64,000 nt of DNA from Pseudoroseomonas cervicalis. GTDB taxonomy: Bacteria > Pseudomonadota > Alphaproteobacteria > Acetobacterales > Acetobacteraceae. The position numbers were made by a program, and so were the translations under genes. A model generated the notes under the pieces. That model was not told where the DNA came from. It did no database searches and was given only the letters and a program-made list of their open reading frames with translations. Shown in pieces: positions 8,366-19,088 of this stretch. The DNA lies in NCBI RefSeq assembly GCF_030818485.1, contig NZ_JAUTAJ010000002.1, positions 248,001 through 312,000 of the forward strand. The letters run 5' to 3'. The number at the start of each line of letters is the position of its first letter. Positions within the stretch are counted from its first letter, which is position 1.

Positions 8366-8866
8366 GTGCCCGCCAGCTCCGCCCGGGCGGATTTCACCGC
8401 CCTCGAACTGGAACGCCTGGAGGCGGCGCTCGCCGCCCCCGGCCAGCCCGAGGCGGCGCTGCGCGCGCTGGAAGCGCTCGCGCGGCCGCGGCTTGACCAC
8501 GCGCTCTGCACCGCCATGCGCTTCGACGCCGCGGCGATGACGGTGCAGCGGCTCTACAGCTCCGACCCGGCCGCCTACCCGCCGGGCGGCAGCAAGCCGA
8601 AGCGCGACACCGAGTGGGGGCGGCAGGTGCTGCTGGAGGGGCGGCCCTTCCTGGGCGAGGGGGAGGCGGCGATCCGCCAGGCCTTCGACGACCATCCGCT
8701 GATCCTCAGCCTCGGCCTGCGCTCGGTGCTGAATTTGCCGATCCGGCTCGGCGGGCGCTGCCTCGGCACGCTGAACTTCCTGTGGCGGGAGGCGGAGGTG
8801 CCGCCCGCCCGCCGCGCCGCGGCGCAGGCCCTGGCGCTGATGGGCAGCGCCGCCTGGGCGGCCTGA
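8366..8866 (+). CDS. GAF-domain protein
   Basis: The 166-aa single-domain protein starts at GTG 8366, two bases after the stop of the Bug gene, so the two are cotranscribed. The order of elements is GAF-like: an N-terminal helix, a variable middle, LRSVLNLPIRLGGRCLGTLNF (the conserved SVL..PI...RxLGTLNxL core) and a final helix. GAF domains bind small ligands or serve as sensor modules. With no output domain it may act by protein contact or as a small enzyme. The function is unknown. Confidence 0.72.
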   Translation: MPASSARADFTALELERLEAALAAPGQPEAALRALEALARPRLDHALCTAMRFDAAAMTVQRLYSSDPAAYPPGGSKPKRDTEWGRQVLLEGRPFLGEGEAAIRQAFDDHPLILSLGLRSVLNLPIRLGGRCLGTLNFLWREAEVPPARRAAAQALALMGSAAWAA

Positions 8867-8888
8867 GGGCTTTCGCTACGGGGCGCGC

Positions 8889-8920
8889 AAAAAAGCCCGG
8901 GGAGCGCGCGCTCCCCGGGC
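8889..8920 (-). terminator. Strong intrinsic terminator after the PRC-barrel gene
   Basis: A perfect 26-base palindrome (8895-8920, GC-rich) is followed on the minus strand by six T residues (A-run at 8889-8894). It is a classical rho-independent terminator for the minus-strand gene at 8942-9298. It may also slow plus-strand transcripts from the GAF gene. Confidence 0.88.
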
Positions 8921-8941
8921 CAGTGCCGGCCTCGCGGCGGC

Positions 8942-9298
8942 TCAGTCGTTGTAGCGGAAGCCCGGCAGCGCCTTGATCTGCGCCTCGGTCATCGGCACCG
9001 TCACGCGCTCATTGCGGGCGGCGGGCACGCGGACCTGGTCATAGGGCACGGCGACATACTTCTCGCGCAGGCCGAGCCGGCCCTCGACCTCGATGATCGC
9101 CAGCACGGCGCGGCCCTGCGCATCCAGCACCACATCCTCGATCTCGCCGATCTCGACATTGTCCGAGCTGTAGACATCGCGGTCGGTGATGGCCTTCACG
9201 CTGCGCTGATTGGCCTCGATCTGCGTCGGCGCCTGGGCCAGCACCGGGGCGGACATCAGCATCAGGGCGGTGCCGGCCAGGATCAGGGGGTTGCGCAT
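8942..9298 (-). CDS. Secreted PRC-barrel domain protein
   Basis: The 118-aa precursor has a Sec signal peptide (about 23 residues, ending VLAQA) followed by a PRC-barrel-like domain: DRDVYSSDNVEIGEIEDVVLDAQGR fits the first strands of the fold. Such exported PRC-barrel proteins are common in Acetobacteraceae and rhizobia and often relate to envelope or stress, but no function is established. The start at 9298 is chosen because the signal peptide begins there and a GAGGA box precedes it. It is a single-gene unit closed by a strong terminator. Confidence 0.82.
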   Translation of the reverse strand: MRNPLILAGTALMLMSAPVLAQAPTQIEANQRSVKAITDRDVYSSDNVEIGEIEDVVLDAQGRAVLAIIEVEGRLGLREKYVAVPYDQVRVPAARNERVTVPMTEAQIKALPGFRYND

Positions 9299-9423
9299 CG
9301 GCTTTTCCTCATGTGTTGCGGGCGGCCCTTGCGGGCCTGCCGGGACAACACGGAGAGGCGCCAGGCGTTGCCTCGGCGCTGCGCGGCCGGCGGCGATCGG
9401 CGCGCCGCCCGCCGCCCGCGGCC

Positions 9424-10848
9424 TCAGCCCTTGGCCATGTCGAGCGGCGGCCCGGCCTCGGCCGGGATCGGGCATTCATAAGGCTGGCCGCCCAGGCGCC
9501 GGGCCAGATCCGCCTTGGCCGCCGCGATCAGCTCCGGCTGCTGCAGCGCGGCGGCGGCCGTCGCCGCCATCACCTTGGCGACATGCACCATGCCCTTATG
9601 CGCGTGCGGGCTCTTGCCCTGCGCCGTCAGCTGCCAGGAATGGAAGGGCGTGCCGATCGCCGCCGTGGCGCCGGAGGCCTGCACCGTCGGCAGCACCCAG
9701 GAGACGTCGCCGACATCGGTCGAACCCAGCGCCAGCACGCGCGGCGTGCCGCGCGGCACCACCTGGTCGCAGAGCGGCGTGTCCGCCGCATAGGGCAGGC
9801 CGGCGGCGGAGAAGGCGGCCTGCAGATCCTCGGGCCGCAGCGTGTCGCGGATCTGCTGCGCATAGGCGCGGTCGGCCGCGTCGAATTCCGGCGGGCCGAG
9901 GCGCTCCAGCTCCGCCTGCATGGCGGCTTCCAGCGGCTCGTTCGGCAGCAGATTGGCGACCGCGCTGAGCACCTTGATCTCGACCTCGGTCTCGGTCATC
10001 AGCGCCGCGCCCTGGGCGATCTTCTTGACGCGCTCGACCAGCGCCGCCATGCCGCGCAGATCCGGATGGCGCACCGCGTAGCGCACCTTGGCGCGGCCCT
10101 GCACGACATTCGGCGCGATGCCGCCGGCATCGAGATAGGCGTAATGCACGCGCGCGCCGCTCTCCATATGCTCGCGCATGTAGTTGACGCCGACATTCAT
10201 CAGCTCGACGGCGTCCAGCGCCGAACGCCCCAGATGCGGCGCCGCGGCGGCGTGGCTGGAGCGGCCGGTGAAGGTGAAGTCGATGCGCGTGTTGGCCAGC
10301 GAGGCGGCCGGCATCACCTCGGCGAAATGGCCGGGATGCCAGGTGATGGCGAGATCGGCATCGGCGAAGAGGCCGGCGCGGGCCATGAAGGCCTTGGCGG
10401 CGCCGCCTTCCTCGGCCGGGCAGCCATAATAGCGCACACGGCCGGCGATGCCCTTCTCGGCCAGCCAGTTCTTCACCGCGGTCGCCGCCAGCATGGCGCC
10501 GGCGCCGAGCAGATTGTGGCCGCAGCCATGGCCGAAACCATTGTGCTTCTCGACCGGCTTCGGCTCGGCGATGCCGGCCTCCTGGCTCAGCCCGGGCAGC
10601 GCGTCATATTCGCCGAGGATGGCGATCACCGGCCCACCCTCGCCGGCCTCGGCCAGCAGCGCGGTGGGGATGCCGGCGACACCCTGCTGCACGCGGAAGC
10701 CCTGGCGCTCCAGCTCCGCCACATGCTCGGCGGCGGAGCGGAACTCGGTGTAGAGCGGCTCCGGCATGTCCCAGACGCGGTCGGAGAGGGCGATCATCTC
10801 CGGCGCCTTGGCATCGACATGGCGCCAGATCTCGGGGGCGTTCTGCAT
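9424..10848 (-). CDS. M20 family amidohydrolase, AbgB-like
   Basis: This is a zinc- or manganese-dependent peptidase/amidase of the M20D class. The 474-aa protein carries GEYDALPGLSQ and GHGCGHNLLGAG, the metal-binding blocks seen in AbgB (p-aminobenzoyl-glutamate hydrolase subunit B) and related indole-acetyl-amino-acid hydrolases. The dimerisation domain is present near GRSSHAAAAPHLGRSALDAV. It starts at 10848; a start 17 codons upstream is possible but lacks a convincing ribosome-binding site. No AbgA partner lies beside it. The substrate, probably an N-acyl amino acid, is unknown. Confidence 0.85.
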   Translation of the reverse strand: MQNAPEIWRHVDAKAPEMIALSDRVWDMPEPLYTEFRSAAEHVAELERQGFRVQQGVAGIPTALLAEAGEGGPVIAILGEYDALPGLSQEAGIAEPKPVEKHNGFGHGCGHNLLGAGAMLAATAVKNWLAEKGIAGRVRYYGCPAEEGGAAKAFMARAGLFADADLAITWHPGHFAEVMPAASLANTRIDFTFTGRSSHAAAAPHLGRSALDAVELMNVGVNYMREHMESGARVHYAYLDAGGIAPNVVQGRAKVRYAVRHPDLRGMAALVERVKKIAQGAALMTETEVEIKVLSAVANLLPNEPLEAAMQAELERLGPPEFDAADRAYAQQIRDTLRPEDLQAAFSAAGLPYAADTPLCDQVVPRGTPRVLALGSTDVGDVSWVLPTVQASGATAAIGTPFHSWQLTAQGKSPHAHKGMVHVAKVMAATAAAALQQPELIAAAKADLARRLGGQPYECPIPAEAGPPLDMAKG

Positions 10849-10937
10849 CGGGGCATCCCGGCTGAGTGACAATCCAGTCGCCACCGGCCTGCCGCGCATG
10901 CGCGCGAGTCCGCCGGGGCGATGTTTTTGTCATAGGC

Positions 10938-11528
10938 CTATGCCGGGGGGCTGGCCAGGGGCGGGGGGTCCGTCATGCGGGCGCGCGTCGCGGCATCGAG
11001 CAACGCGCGCAGCCGCGCCAGCAGCGGATCGGCATCCGTGCGGGCACGGCCGTAATCCAGGTTGAAGCCATAGTCGAAATCCGGCGGGTTCAGGCCCTGG
11101 CTGTGCTGCAGCAGCGTCTCCAGCTTGTCGAGGCCCTTGACCAGCATCGCCTCGCGCGTTGTGCCGGCCTCGTATTCCTCCCACAGCGCCAGGATCTCGG
11201 CGCGCTCGGCCGGCGGCAGGGGCGCGGCGAGGATGGCCAGGTCGCGCCGCTCCGCCTCCGCCTTGCCGCCGGGGGATTGCTGCGGCGCCGGGATGTCGCC
11301 ATGCAGCGCCTCGCCCAGATCATGCACCAGGCAGAGCTTCAGCACGCGCAGCAGGTCGACCGGGGCCAGCCCGCGCGCCAGCACCATGGCCATCAGCGCC
11401 AGGCGCCAGCTGTGCTCGGCGGTGCTTTCCGGGCGGCCACGCGCGCCATGCGCGCTGCGCAGCGTTTCCTTCAGCTGCTCCGCGCCGCGCAGGAAGTCGA
11501 GCACGCCTTCGATTTCGCGATCATCCAT
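10938..11528 (-). CDS. HD-domain metal-dependent phosphohydrolase (YfbR-like)
   Basis: The 196-aa protein shows the HD order: His39 (STAEHSWRLAL), the His69-Asp70 pair (CLVHDLGEALHGD) and a late Asp134 (KGLDKLETLL). This fits the YfbR/HDDC2 group of 5'-deoxynucleotidases that dephosphorylate dNMPs. The Asp-Leu-Gly-Glu after HD is typical of that group. The stop codon sits in a 12-bp perfect palindrome (10931-10942). A nucleotidase role is the best guess from the family. Confidence 0.82.
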   Translation of the reverse strand: MDDREIEGVLDFLRGAEQLKETLRSAHGARGRPESTAEHSWRLALMAMVLARGLAPVDLLRVLKLCLVHDLGEALHGDIPAPQQSPGGKAEAERRDLAILAAPLPPAERAEILALWEEYEAGTTREAMLVKGLDKLETLLQHSQGLNPPDFDYGFNLDYGRARTDADPLLARLRALLDAATRARMTDPPPLASPPA

Positions 11529-11652
11529 GATGTGTGACCCGGACAGAAAAGGGCGGGGAGGGTGCGTCCTTCCCGGCCGGCTTCAGTGCTGGCCAGGATA
11601 GCGCAGCCGGCGCGGCGCGTTGAGCGCCCCGGCACGGCCACCGGCGGGGCCG

Positions 11653-11697
11653 TTGACAGGTGGGCGGCGGGCAGGGGTATGGTTGCATCATACAACC
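11653..11697 (+). promoter_or_regulatory. Promoter with overlapping inverted repeat before the MarR-GNAT gene
   Basis: A -35-like TTGACA (11653-11658) and a -10-like TATGGT (11678-11683) are 19 bases apart. An inverted repeat GGTTG-N7-CAACC (11681-11697) overlaps the -10 and probable start site, where a MarR-type repressor would block transcription. Its position before a MarR-domain gene suggests autoregulation. Confidence 0.5.
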
Positions 11698-11713
11698 TTA
11701 TGGCGCCGCACCG

Positions 11714-12646
11714 ATGCCGCATGCCCCCTCCCCGATGGTCGAGCCCATCCGCACCGCCTCGCGCGAGCTGGTGCGGGCCCTGGGCTTCACCGGCGCGAGC
11801 TTCGCCGGCACCGCCCTGCCGCCCTCCGCCGTGCATGCGCTGATCGAGATCGAGACGGGCGGCGTCACCGCGCGCGCGCTGGGCGAGCGGCTCCGGCTGG
11901 AGAAATCCAGCGTCAGCCGCATGCTGCGCAAGCTGGTCACGCTGCGCCTGGTGCAGGAGGGGCGGGATGAGGGCGATGGGCGGGTCAAGCGCCTGTCGCT
12001 GACGCCGGACGGCCAGGCGCGTGTGGCGGAGATCCATGCCTTTGCCCAGGCGCAGGTGTCGGGCGCGCTGGGCCGGCTGCGGCCGGACCAGGCCGGCACG
12101 GTGCTGGACGGGCTGCGCCTCTACACCGCGGCGCTGGGGCAGGCCGCGCCGCCACAGCCGGTCGAGATCGTGCAGGGATACCGGACGGGCCTGATCGCCC
12201 AGGTCACGCGCATGCACGCCCGGTACTATGCGCGGGTCGCGGGGTTCCGGCAGCGCTTCGAAAGCGTCGTCGCCGGCGGGCTGGCGGAGTTCTGCAACCG
12301 GCTGGGCTCGCCGCGCAACGGCATCTGGATGGCGGTGCAACAGGAAAAGATCCTCGGCTCGGTGGCCATCGATGGCGAGGATCTGGGGCAGGGCCGGGCG
12401 CATCTGCGCTGGTTCATCGTCGAGGACGGGCTGCGCGGCGGCGGGGTCGGGCGCCGGCTGCTGCAGGCGGCGCTGGGCTTCGTCGATGCGCAGGGCTTCG
12501 GGGAGACCGAGCTCTGGACCTTTGGCGGCCTCGTCGCGGCGCGGCATCTCTATGAGGATTTCGGCTTCGTGCTGGCCGAGGAGCGGCCCGGCGCGCAATG
12601 GGGCAGCGAGGTCCTGGAGCAGCGCTTCATCCGCCGGACGCCGTGA
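11714..12646 (+). CDS. MarR-type regulator fused to a GNAT acetyltransferase
   Basis: The 310-aa protein has two parts. Residues 1-150 form a MarR winged helix: TARALGERLRLEKSSVSRMLRKL is the recognition region and DEGDGRVKRLSLT the wing. Residues 165-310 form a GNAT fold: the acetyl-CoA loop is seen at [18 protein letters not shown], with the end strand LWTFGGLVAARHLYEDFGFV. MarR-GNAT fusions are a known family of bifunctional transcription factors and acetylases. The start is ATG 11714; 11735 is an alternative. An inverted repeat over its promoter suggests autorepression. The acetyl acceptor is unknown. Confidence 0.86.
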   Translation: MPHAPSPMVEPIRTASRELVRALGFTGASFAGTALPPSAVHALIEIETGGVTARALGERLRLEKSSVSRMLRKLVTLRLVQEGRDEGDGRVKRLSLTPDGQARVAEIHAFAQAQVSGALGRLRPDQAGTVLDGLRLYTAALGQAAPPQPVEIVQGYRTGLIAQVTRMHARYYARVAGFRQRFESVVAGGLAEFCNRLGSPRNGIWMAVQQEKILGSVAIDGEDLGQGRAHLRWFIVEDGLRGGGVGRRLLQAALGFVDAQGFGETELWTFGGLVAARHLYEDFGFVLAEERPGAQWGSEVLEQRFIRRTP

Positions 12647-12659
12647 CGGCCCGCCGGGG

Positions 12660-12681
12660 GCGGGGAGGGGCTCCTCCCCGC
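12660..12681. terminator. GC hairpin between convergent genes
   Basis: A 9-bp perfect stem (GCGGGGAGG/CCTCCCCGC) with loop GGCT lies between the MarR-GNAT stop and the end of the P-type ATPase gene. There is no T-tract, but the position suits a two-way terminator. Confidence 0.5.
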
Positions 12682-12687
12682 CCGGCC

Positions 12688-14868
<2,181 letters not shown>

Positions 14869-14928
14869 GGCGGCCTCCTTCGGCTCGCCCCCCGCCCGGC
14901 CAGGCTTGCCGGGGGAGGCTCGCCGTCC

Positions 14929-14959
14929 CAGATAGGGTCTGTAGTCACTACAGGGTCAA
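14929..14959 (-). promoter_or_regulatory. MerR-family operator-promoter of the metal ATPase
   Basis: On the minus strand, -35 TTGACC (14954-14959) and -10 TATCTG (14929-14934) are separated by 19 bases, the over-long spacer that MerR activators untwist. The spacer holds the perfect dyad CTGTAG-TCA-CTACAG (14939-14953), close to known ZntR/CadR/PbrR sites. The regulator's own start codon is only five bases beyond the -35. Confidence 0.9.
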
Positions 14960-14964
14960 GCCCC

Positions 14965-15378
14965 ATGGCGCATCTGTCGATCGGCGCGCTCGCCCGCGCC
15001 ACCAACACCAAGGTGGAGACCATCCGCTGGTATGAGCGGGTCGGGCTGCTGCCGCCGCCTTCCCGCACCGAAGGCAATTACCGCGCCTATGGCGAGGCGC
15101 AGCTGGCGCGGCTGAGCTTCATCCGCCGGGCGCGCGACCTCGGCTTCTCGCTGGAGCAGGTGCGGGCGCTGCTCGACCTCGCCGGGCATGGCGACCATTC
15201 CTGCGCCGCCGTGCACGACATCGCGCGCGAGCACCTGGCCGAGGTGGAGCGCAAGCTGGCCGACCTCACCGCCCTGCGCGGCGAGCTGGCCAATCTGCTC
15301 TGCGGGCGGGAGGGCGGCACCATCGCCGAATGCCGCATCGTCGAGGCGCTGTCGCCGCGCGGCGACGCGGCGGCCTGA
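14965..15378 (+). CDS. MerR-family metal-responsive regulator (ZntR/CadR/PbrR-like)
   Basis: The 137-aa protein has the MerR winged helix (SIGALARATNTKVETIRWYERVGLLPPP), a long dimerisation helix and three cysteines, Cys80, Cys113 and Cys123. Their spacing resembles the metal-binding cysteines of ZntR, PbrR and CadR (positions in those proteins recalled). It is divergent from the P1B ATPase across a 96-bp gap holding the operator. It should repress without metal and activate the pump when Zn, Cd or Pb binds. The exact metal cannot be told. Confidence 0.9.
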   Translation: MAHLSIGALARATNTKVETIRWYERVGLLPPPSRTEGNYRAYGEAQLARLSFIRRARDLGFSLEQVRALLDLAGHGDHSCAAVHDIAREHLAEVERKLADLTALRGELANLLCGREGGTIAECRIVEALSPRGDAAA

Positions 15379-15388
15379 GGCGCCGCCC

Positions 15389-15763
15389 TCAGCCCTTCTT
15401 CGGCAGGGCGGTGGGCTGGTAGGCCAGCAGCTGCCAGGCGCCGCCCTCCCGCGCCCAGACGGCGCAGCTGAGGCTGGCGATGCTGCGCTCCGCGCCATGG
15501 CGGGTGATGTCGGCGCGCATGCTGCCCAGCGCCACGACGGCGCCATCCCCGGCCGGCAGCAGGTGGTGCGTCTCGAAGCGGATGCTGCGATAGGCGAGGG
15601 CGCCGCTGCGCAGGCTCTCCAGATAGCTCTCCCGCGTGTCCTGCGTCGCATCCGAATGCGCATAGACCAGGCGGGGTGAGAGCAGCGCCGCCAGCGCGTC
15701 CAGATCGCCCGCCAGCATGGCGGCGTAGCGCGCCGCCTCCAGCGCGCGGATATCGTCCTGCAT
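15389..15763 (-). CDS. NTF2-like (SnoaL/DUF4440-type) protein
   Basis: The 124-aa protein of the cone-shaped NTF2-like fold has an N-terminal helix (ALEAARYAAMLAGDLDALAALL), the strand LVYAHSDA and the C-terminal GGAWQLLAYQPT. The family includes small isomerases, dehydratases and binding proteins. The start at 15763 is preferred because AAGGA lies seven bases before it; an alternative start at 15778 would overlap the dehydrogenase stop. It is the last gene of the Liv operon and might act on the same catabolic substrate. Confidence 0.8.
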   Translation of the reverse strand: MQDDIRALEAARYAAMLAGDLDALAALLSPRLVYAHSDATQDTRESYLESLRSGALAYRSIRFETHHLLPAGDGAVVALGSMRADITRHGAERSIASLSCAVWAREGGAWQLLAYQPTALPKKG

Positions 15764-15774
15764 CGGGTGATCCT

Positions 15775-16665
15775 TCATGGAGCGTTGGCGGCCATCAGCC
15801 GCTCGGGCCAGGTGGCGACGCGGAAGAAATCCAGCCCGCCCTCGCCGCTGGCCTGATAGGCGGCGGCGAATTGCCGGGCCAGCGCCGAGAGCGGCATCGG
15901 CGCGCCGGCGCGGCGGCCGACCTCCAGCGCCAGATCGACATCCTTGGCCAGCAGGTCGATATCGGCGGAGGGCGTCCAATCCCGCGCCTTCAGCATCTCG
16001 ACCTTGTAGGCCAGCAAAGGCGAGCCGGCGACGCTCTGCGCCAGCGCCGCCAGCATCGCCTCCCGCGTCAGGCCGAGCCGGCCGCCAAAGGCCAGCGCCT
16101 CGCCGATGATGGCAGGGGTCAGCGCCACCAGCAGATTGACCATCAGCTTGGTGGCGCGCGCCTCCTCCGCCGCGCCGCAGCGCAGCACCTCCCGCCCCAG
16201 CACGGCGAGCACCGGCTGCAGCCGCGCCGCCTCGGCCTCGGGGCCGGAGAGGAACAGGGTCAGCGCGCCCGCCTCGGCCGTCGCCGTGCTGCCGGAGACC
16301 GGGCAGCGCAGATAGGCGACGCCGAGCGGCGCGAGGATCGCCGCCACCTCGGCCGAGGCGGCGGGGGAGACGGTGCTGAGATCGACCAGCACCTGCCCCG
16401 GCCGCAGCGCCGGCGCCGCCGCGCGCACCACGGCGCGCAGCGCGGCATCATCCGGCACCATGCTCAGCAGCACTTGGACTTCGCTGGCCAGGGCGGCCGC
16501 GTCGGGCGCCACCTGCGCGCCCTCCAGCGCCAGCGGCGCGCAGCGCGCCGGGTCGGCATCGGTGACCCAGAGCGTGGCGCCCGCCCGCAGCAGCCGGCGC
16601 GACAGCGGCGTGCCCATGCGGCCGATGCCGATCCAGCCCAGCCGCCAGCCTGAAAGCGTGGTCAT
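15775..16665 (-). CDS. NAD(P)-dependent beta-hydroxyacid dehydrogenase (3-hydroxyisobutyrate dehydrogenase family)
   Basis: The 296-aa protein has a Rossmann start WIGIGRMGTPLSRRLLRAG, the substrate-binding motif LVDLSTVSPA (family DxSTxSP), CPVSGSTATAEAGALT, and the catalytic lysine in ATKLMVNLL. The family includes 3-hydroxyisobutyrate dehydrogenase, tartronate semialdehyde reductase and glyoxylate/succinic semialdehyde reductases. It begins two bases after the LivF stop, so it belongs to the importer operon and probably handles a hydroxy- or semialdehyde acid made from the imported compound. Confidence 0.87.
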   Translation of the reverse strand: MTTLSGWRLGWIGIGRMGTPLSRRLLRAGATLWVTDADPARCAPLALEGAQVAPDAAALASEVQVLLSMVPDDAALRAVVRAAAPALRPGQVLVDLSTVSPAASAEVAAILAPLGVAYLRCPVSGSTATAEAGALTLFLSGPEAEAARLQPVLAVLGREVLRCGAAEEARATKLMVNLLVALTPAIIGEALAFGGRLGLTREAMLAALAQSVAGSPLLAYKVEMLKARDWTPSADIDLLAKDVDLALEVGRRAGAPMPLSALARQFAAAYQASGEGGLDFFRVATWPERLMAANAP

Positions 16666-16667
16666 GG

Positions 16668-17399
16668 CTACAGCCCCAGATAGAATTTGCGCACCAGCGC
16701 GCTGTCGCCCAGCGCCGCCGGGCTGTCGCCCTGGAATTCCACCCGGCCATGCACCAGCACATAGCCGCGCTCGGCGATGCGGATGGCCTGGTGGAAATTC
16801 TGCTCGGCCATCAGCACGGTCAGGCCGAGCTTCTCCTTCAGCTCGGCGATCTTCTCGATGGTGCGGGCCACCAGGATCGGCGCCAGCCCGACCGAGGGCT
16901 CGTCCACCAGCAGGATGCGCGGCGCGCACATCACCGCGCGGCCGAGCGCCACCATCTGCTGCTCGCCGCCGCTCATGCTGCCGACCGGCTGGTGCCTTCG
17001 CTCGCGCAGGCGCGGGAAGGCCTCGTAGCAGAATTCCAGATGCCGCGGGATGGCGGCGCGCGCGGCGCGGCGATAGGCGCCGAGCAGCAGATTCTCCTCG
17101 ACCGAGAGGCGCGGGAAGAGCCGCCGCCCCTCCGGCACCATGGCGATGCCGAGATCGACGATCGCCTCCGGCGAGAGGCCGACCAGATCGGTGGTCTGCC
17201 CGTCGATGCTGGCGAGGATGCGCCCGCGGCTCGGCTTCAGCAGGCCGAGGATGCAGCGCATCAGCGTGGTCTTGCCATTGCCATTGGTGCCGAGCAGCGC
17301 GACGGTCTCGCCGGCGCGCACCTCCAGCCCCACATCCTCCAGCACCCGCACTGCGCCATAGCCGGCATCGAGCCCTTCGATCCTGAGTTCAGCGCCCAA
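16668..17399 (-). CDS. livF: Branched-chain amino acid-type ABC transporter ATPase LivF
   Basis: The 243-aa ATPase has Walker A GTNGNGKT, signature MSGGEQQ, Walker B ILLVDEP and the LivF ending QAIRIAERGYVLVHGRV. The start is an unusual TTG at 17399, supported by a strong GGAGGAGG six bases upstream; the gene overlaps livG by 11 bases. With LivG it powers uptake through LivHM. Despite the name, such systems in these genomes often carry aromatic acids, amides or short acids, as the nearby ring-cleavage enzyme suggests. Confidence 0.92.
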   Translation of the reverse strand: MGAELRIEGLDAGYGAVRVLEDVGLEVRAGETVALLGTNGNGKTTLMRCILGLLKPSRGRILASIDGQTTDLVGLSPEAIVDLGIAMVPEGRRLFPRLSVEENLLLGAYRRAARAAIPRHLEFCYEAFPRLRERRHQPVGSMSGGEQQMVALGRAVMCAPRILLVDEPSVGLAPILVARTIEKIAELKEKLGLTVLMAEQNFHQAIRIAERGYVLVHGRVEFQGDSPAALGDSALVRKFYLGL

Positions 17400-18102
17400 G
17401 ATAGGCCTCCTCCACTTCGGGCAGGGCCAGCACCTCGGCCGGTTCGCCCTCGGCCACCAGCCTGCCGGCCACCAGCACCGCCAGGCGCTGGGAGAATTCG
17501 GTGACCGCGCGCATCACATGCTCGATCATGATAATGGTGGTGCCGCCCTCGTTCAGCCGGAACAGCAGCGCCAGGATCTGGTCCACCTCGGTGTGCGACA
17601 GCCCGGCCATCGCCTCATCGGCGATCAGCAGCTCCGGCCGCAGCGCGGTCGCGCGGGCCAGCTCCAGCCGGCGCAGCTCCACCTGGGTCAGCTCCGCGGG
17701 GCGGCGATGCGCCTTGCCGGCCAGCTCCACCTGTTCCAGGCAGGCCATGGCCGCCGCATCATCCGCCTGGCCGCGGCCACCATAGGCGAGCGGCACGCGG
17801 ATATTCTCCAGCACCGTCAGGCCGCGAAAGGGGCGCGGCAGCTGGAAGCTGCGCGCCAGGCCGCGCCGCGCCCGCTGATGCGACGACATTCCTTTGAGTG
17901 GCTGACCCTGGAAGGTGAAGGCGCCGTCATGGCTGGCGAAGACACCGGCCAGGCAGTTGGTGAAGGTGCTCTTGCCCGAGCCATTCGGCCCGATCAGTCC
18001 GAGCCGCTCGCCCTTGCGCACCGTCAGGTCGATGCCGGAGAGCGCGGTGAAGCCGCCGAAGCGTTTGCCGACACCTTCGGCGCGCAGGATGATCTCGCTC
18101 AT
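17389..18102 (-). CDS. livG: Branched-chain amino acid-type ABC transporter ATPase LivG
   Basis: The 237-aa ATPase has Walker A GPNGSGKS, the Q-loop region in FQLPRPFRGLTVLENI, a degenerate signature (LTQVELRRLELARA in place of LSGGQ) and Walker B LLIADEAMAGL, where Ala replaces the usual Pro after Glu. The LivG ending with EVLALPEVEEAYLGR is clear. Its ATG overlaps the livM stop (ATGA). The signature is weaker than usual for LivG, so LivF may carry most of the ATP turnover. Confidence 0.92.
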   Translation of the reverse strand: MSEIILRAEGVGKRFGGFTALSGIDLTVRKGERLGLIGPNGSGKSTFTNCLAGVFASHDGAFTFQGQPLKGMSSHQRARRGLARSFQLPRPFRGLTVLENIRVPLAYGGRGQADDAAAMACLEQVELAGKAHRRPAELTQVELRRLELARATALRPELLIADEAMAGLSHTEVDQILALLFRLNEGGTTIIMIEHVMRAVTEFSQRLAVLVAGRLVAEGEPAEVLALPEVEEAYLGR

Positions 18103-19088
18103 GCGCGCCTCCGGAACAGGCCGATGATGCCGTGCGGCGCCAAGCAGACGAAGAGCACCAGCACCACGCCGACGATCATCAGGTTGACGGCGGAGGAGAT
18201 GGTCACGGTTGCCGCCTGCTGCAGCGAGGCCAGCAGCACCGCGCCGATCAGCGGCCCCGCCCAGCTCGCCGTGCCGCCGATCAGCGGCATGGCGATGGCG
18301 TTCACCGCATAGGCCAGGCCGAAGGCCGAGTTCGGCTCGACATAGGAGCCGAGATAGGGCAGGGGCGCGCCGGCCACCGCCATCATCGCGCCGCTGATGC
18401 TGGTGGCGATCAGCTTGAGGCGCAGCGTCGGCACGCCGGCCGCCTCCGCCGCCGCCTCATCGTCGCGCAGCGCCGCCAAACCCAGGCCGAGGCGCGAGGT
18501 CTCGATGCTGCGGGCCAGCGCCACGGCGGCGACGGCCAGCACGACGGCGACGGCGCAGAGAAAGGCGCCGTAGCTTTCGAAGCCGAAAGGAACCTCGCGC
18601 GGGCGCAGCACATAGGCGCCGCGCGAGCCGCCGACATAGTTCCAGTTGGTCACCGCCGTCTGCAGCACCACCGAGAGGCAGAGGGTGGCGATGGCGAAAT
18701 AGGCGCCGCGCAGCCGCAGCGTCAAAAGCCCGGTGCCGAGCCCGAGCGCGCCGCCCACCAGCGCGGCCAGGCCGATGCAGGGCAGCAGGCCGAGCCCCAT
18801 CGCCTTGCCGGCGGCGACCGTGGTGTAGGCGCCGGCGGCGAAGAAGGCGGCGGCACCGAAATTCACATAGCCCGCATAGCCGCCCAGGATGTTCCAGGCG
18901 GTGGCCAGCACGACATATTGCAGCACGAAGGTGGCGGCGAAATAGGCGTATTCGCTGCCCAGCGCGCCGAGCGCCAGGATCAGCAGCGCGCCGAAGGCGA
19001 GGGATGCCAGCCAGAAGCCGGCATGGCCGAGGCGGCGCGGCGGGCGCGGCGCGGGCAGGGCCGGGGCGGGGAGGGTGGTGTCGCTCAT
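18099..19088 (-). CDS. livM: Branched-chain amino acid-type ABC transporter permease LivM
   Basis: The 329-aa inner-membrane protein has about ten hydrophobic segments. The LivM hallmark NILGGYAGYVNFGAAAFFAAGAY region lies near residues 65-90, and the ATPase-contact loop ALRDDEAAAEAAGV near residue 200. It overlaps livH and livG by four bases each, showing a tightly coupled operon. It forms the channel with LivH. Confidence 0.92.
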   Translation of the reverse strand: MSDTTLPAPALPAPRPPRRLGHAGFWLASLAFGALLILALGALGSEYAYFAATFVLQYVVLATAWNILGGYAGYVNFGAAAFFAAGAYTTVAAGKAMGLGLLPCIGLAALVGGALGLGTGLLTLRLRGAYFAIATLCLSVVLQTAVTNWNYVGGSRGAYVLRPREVPFGFESYGAFLCAVAVVLAVAAVALARSIETSRLGLGLAALRDDEAAAEAAGVPTLRLKLIATSISGAMMAVAGAPLPYLGSYVEPNSAFGLAYAVNAIAMPLIGGTASWAGPLIGAVLLASLQQAATVTISSAVNLMIVGVVLVLFVCLAPHGIIGLFRRRA

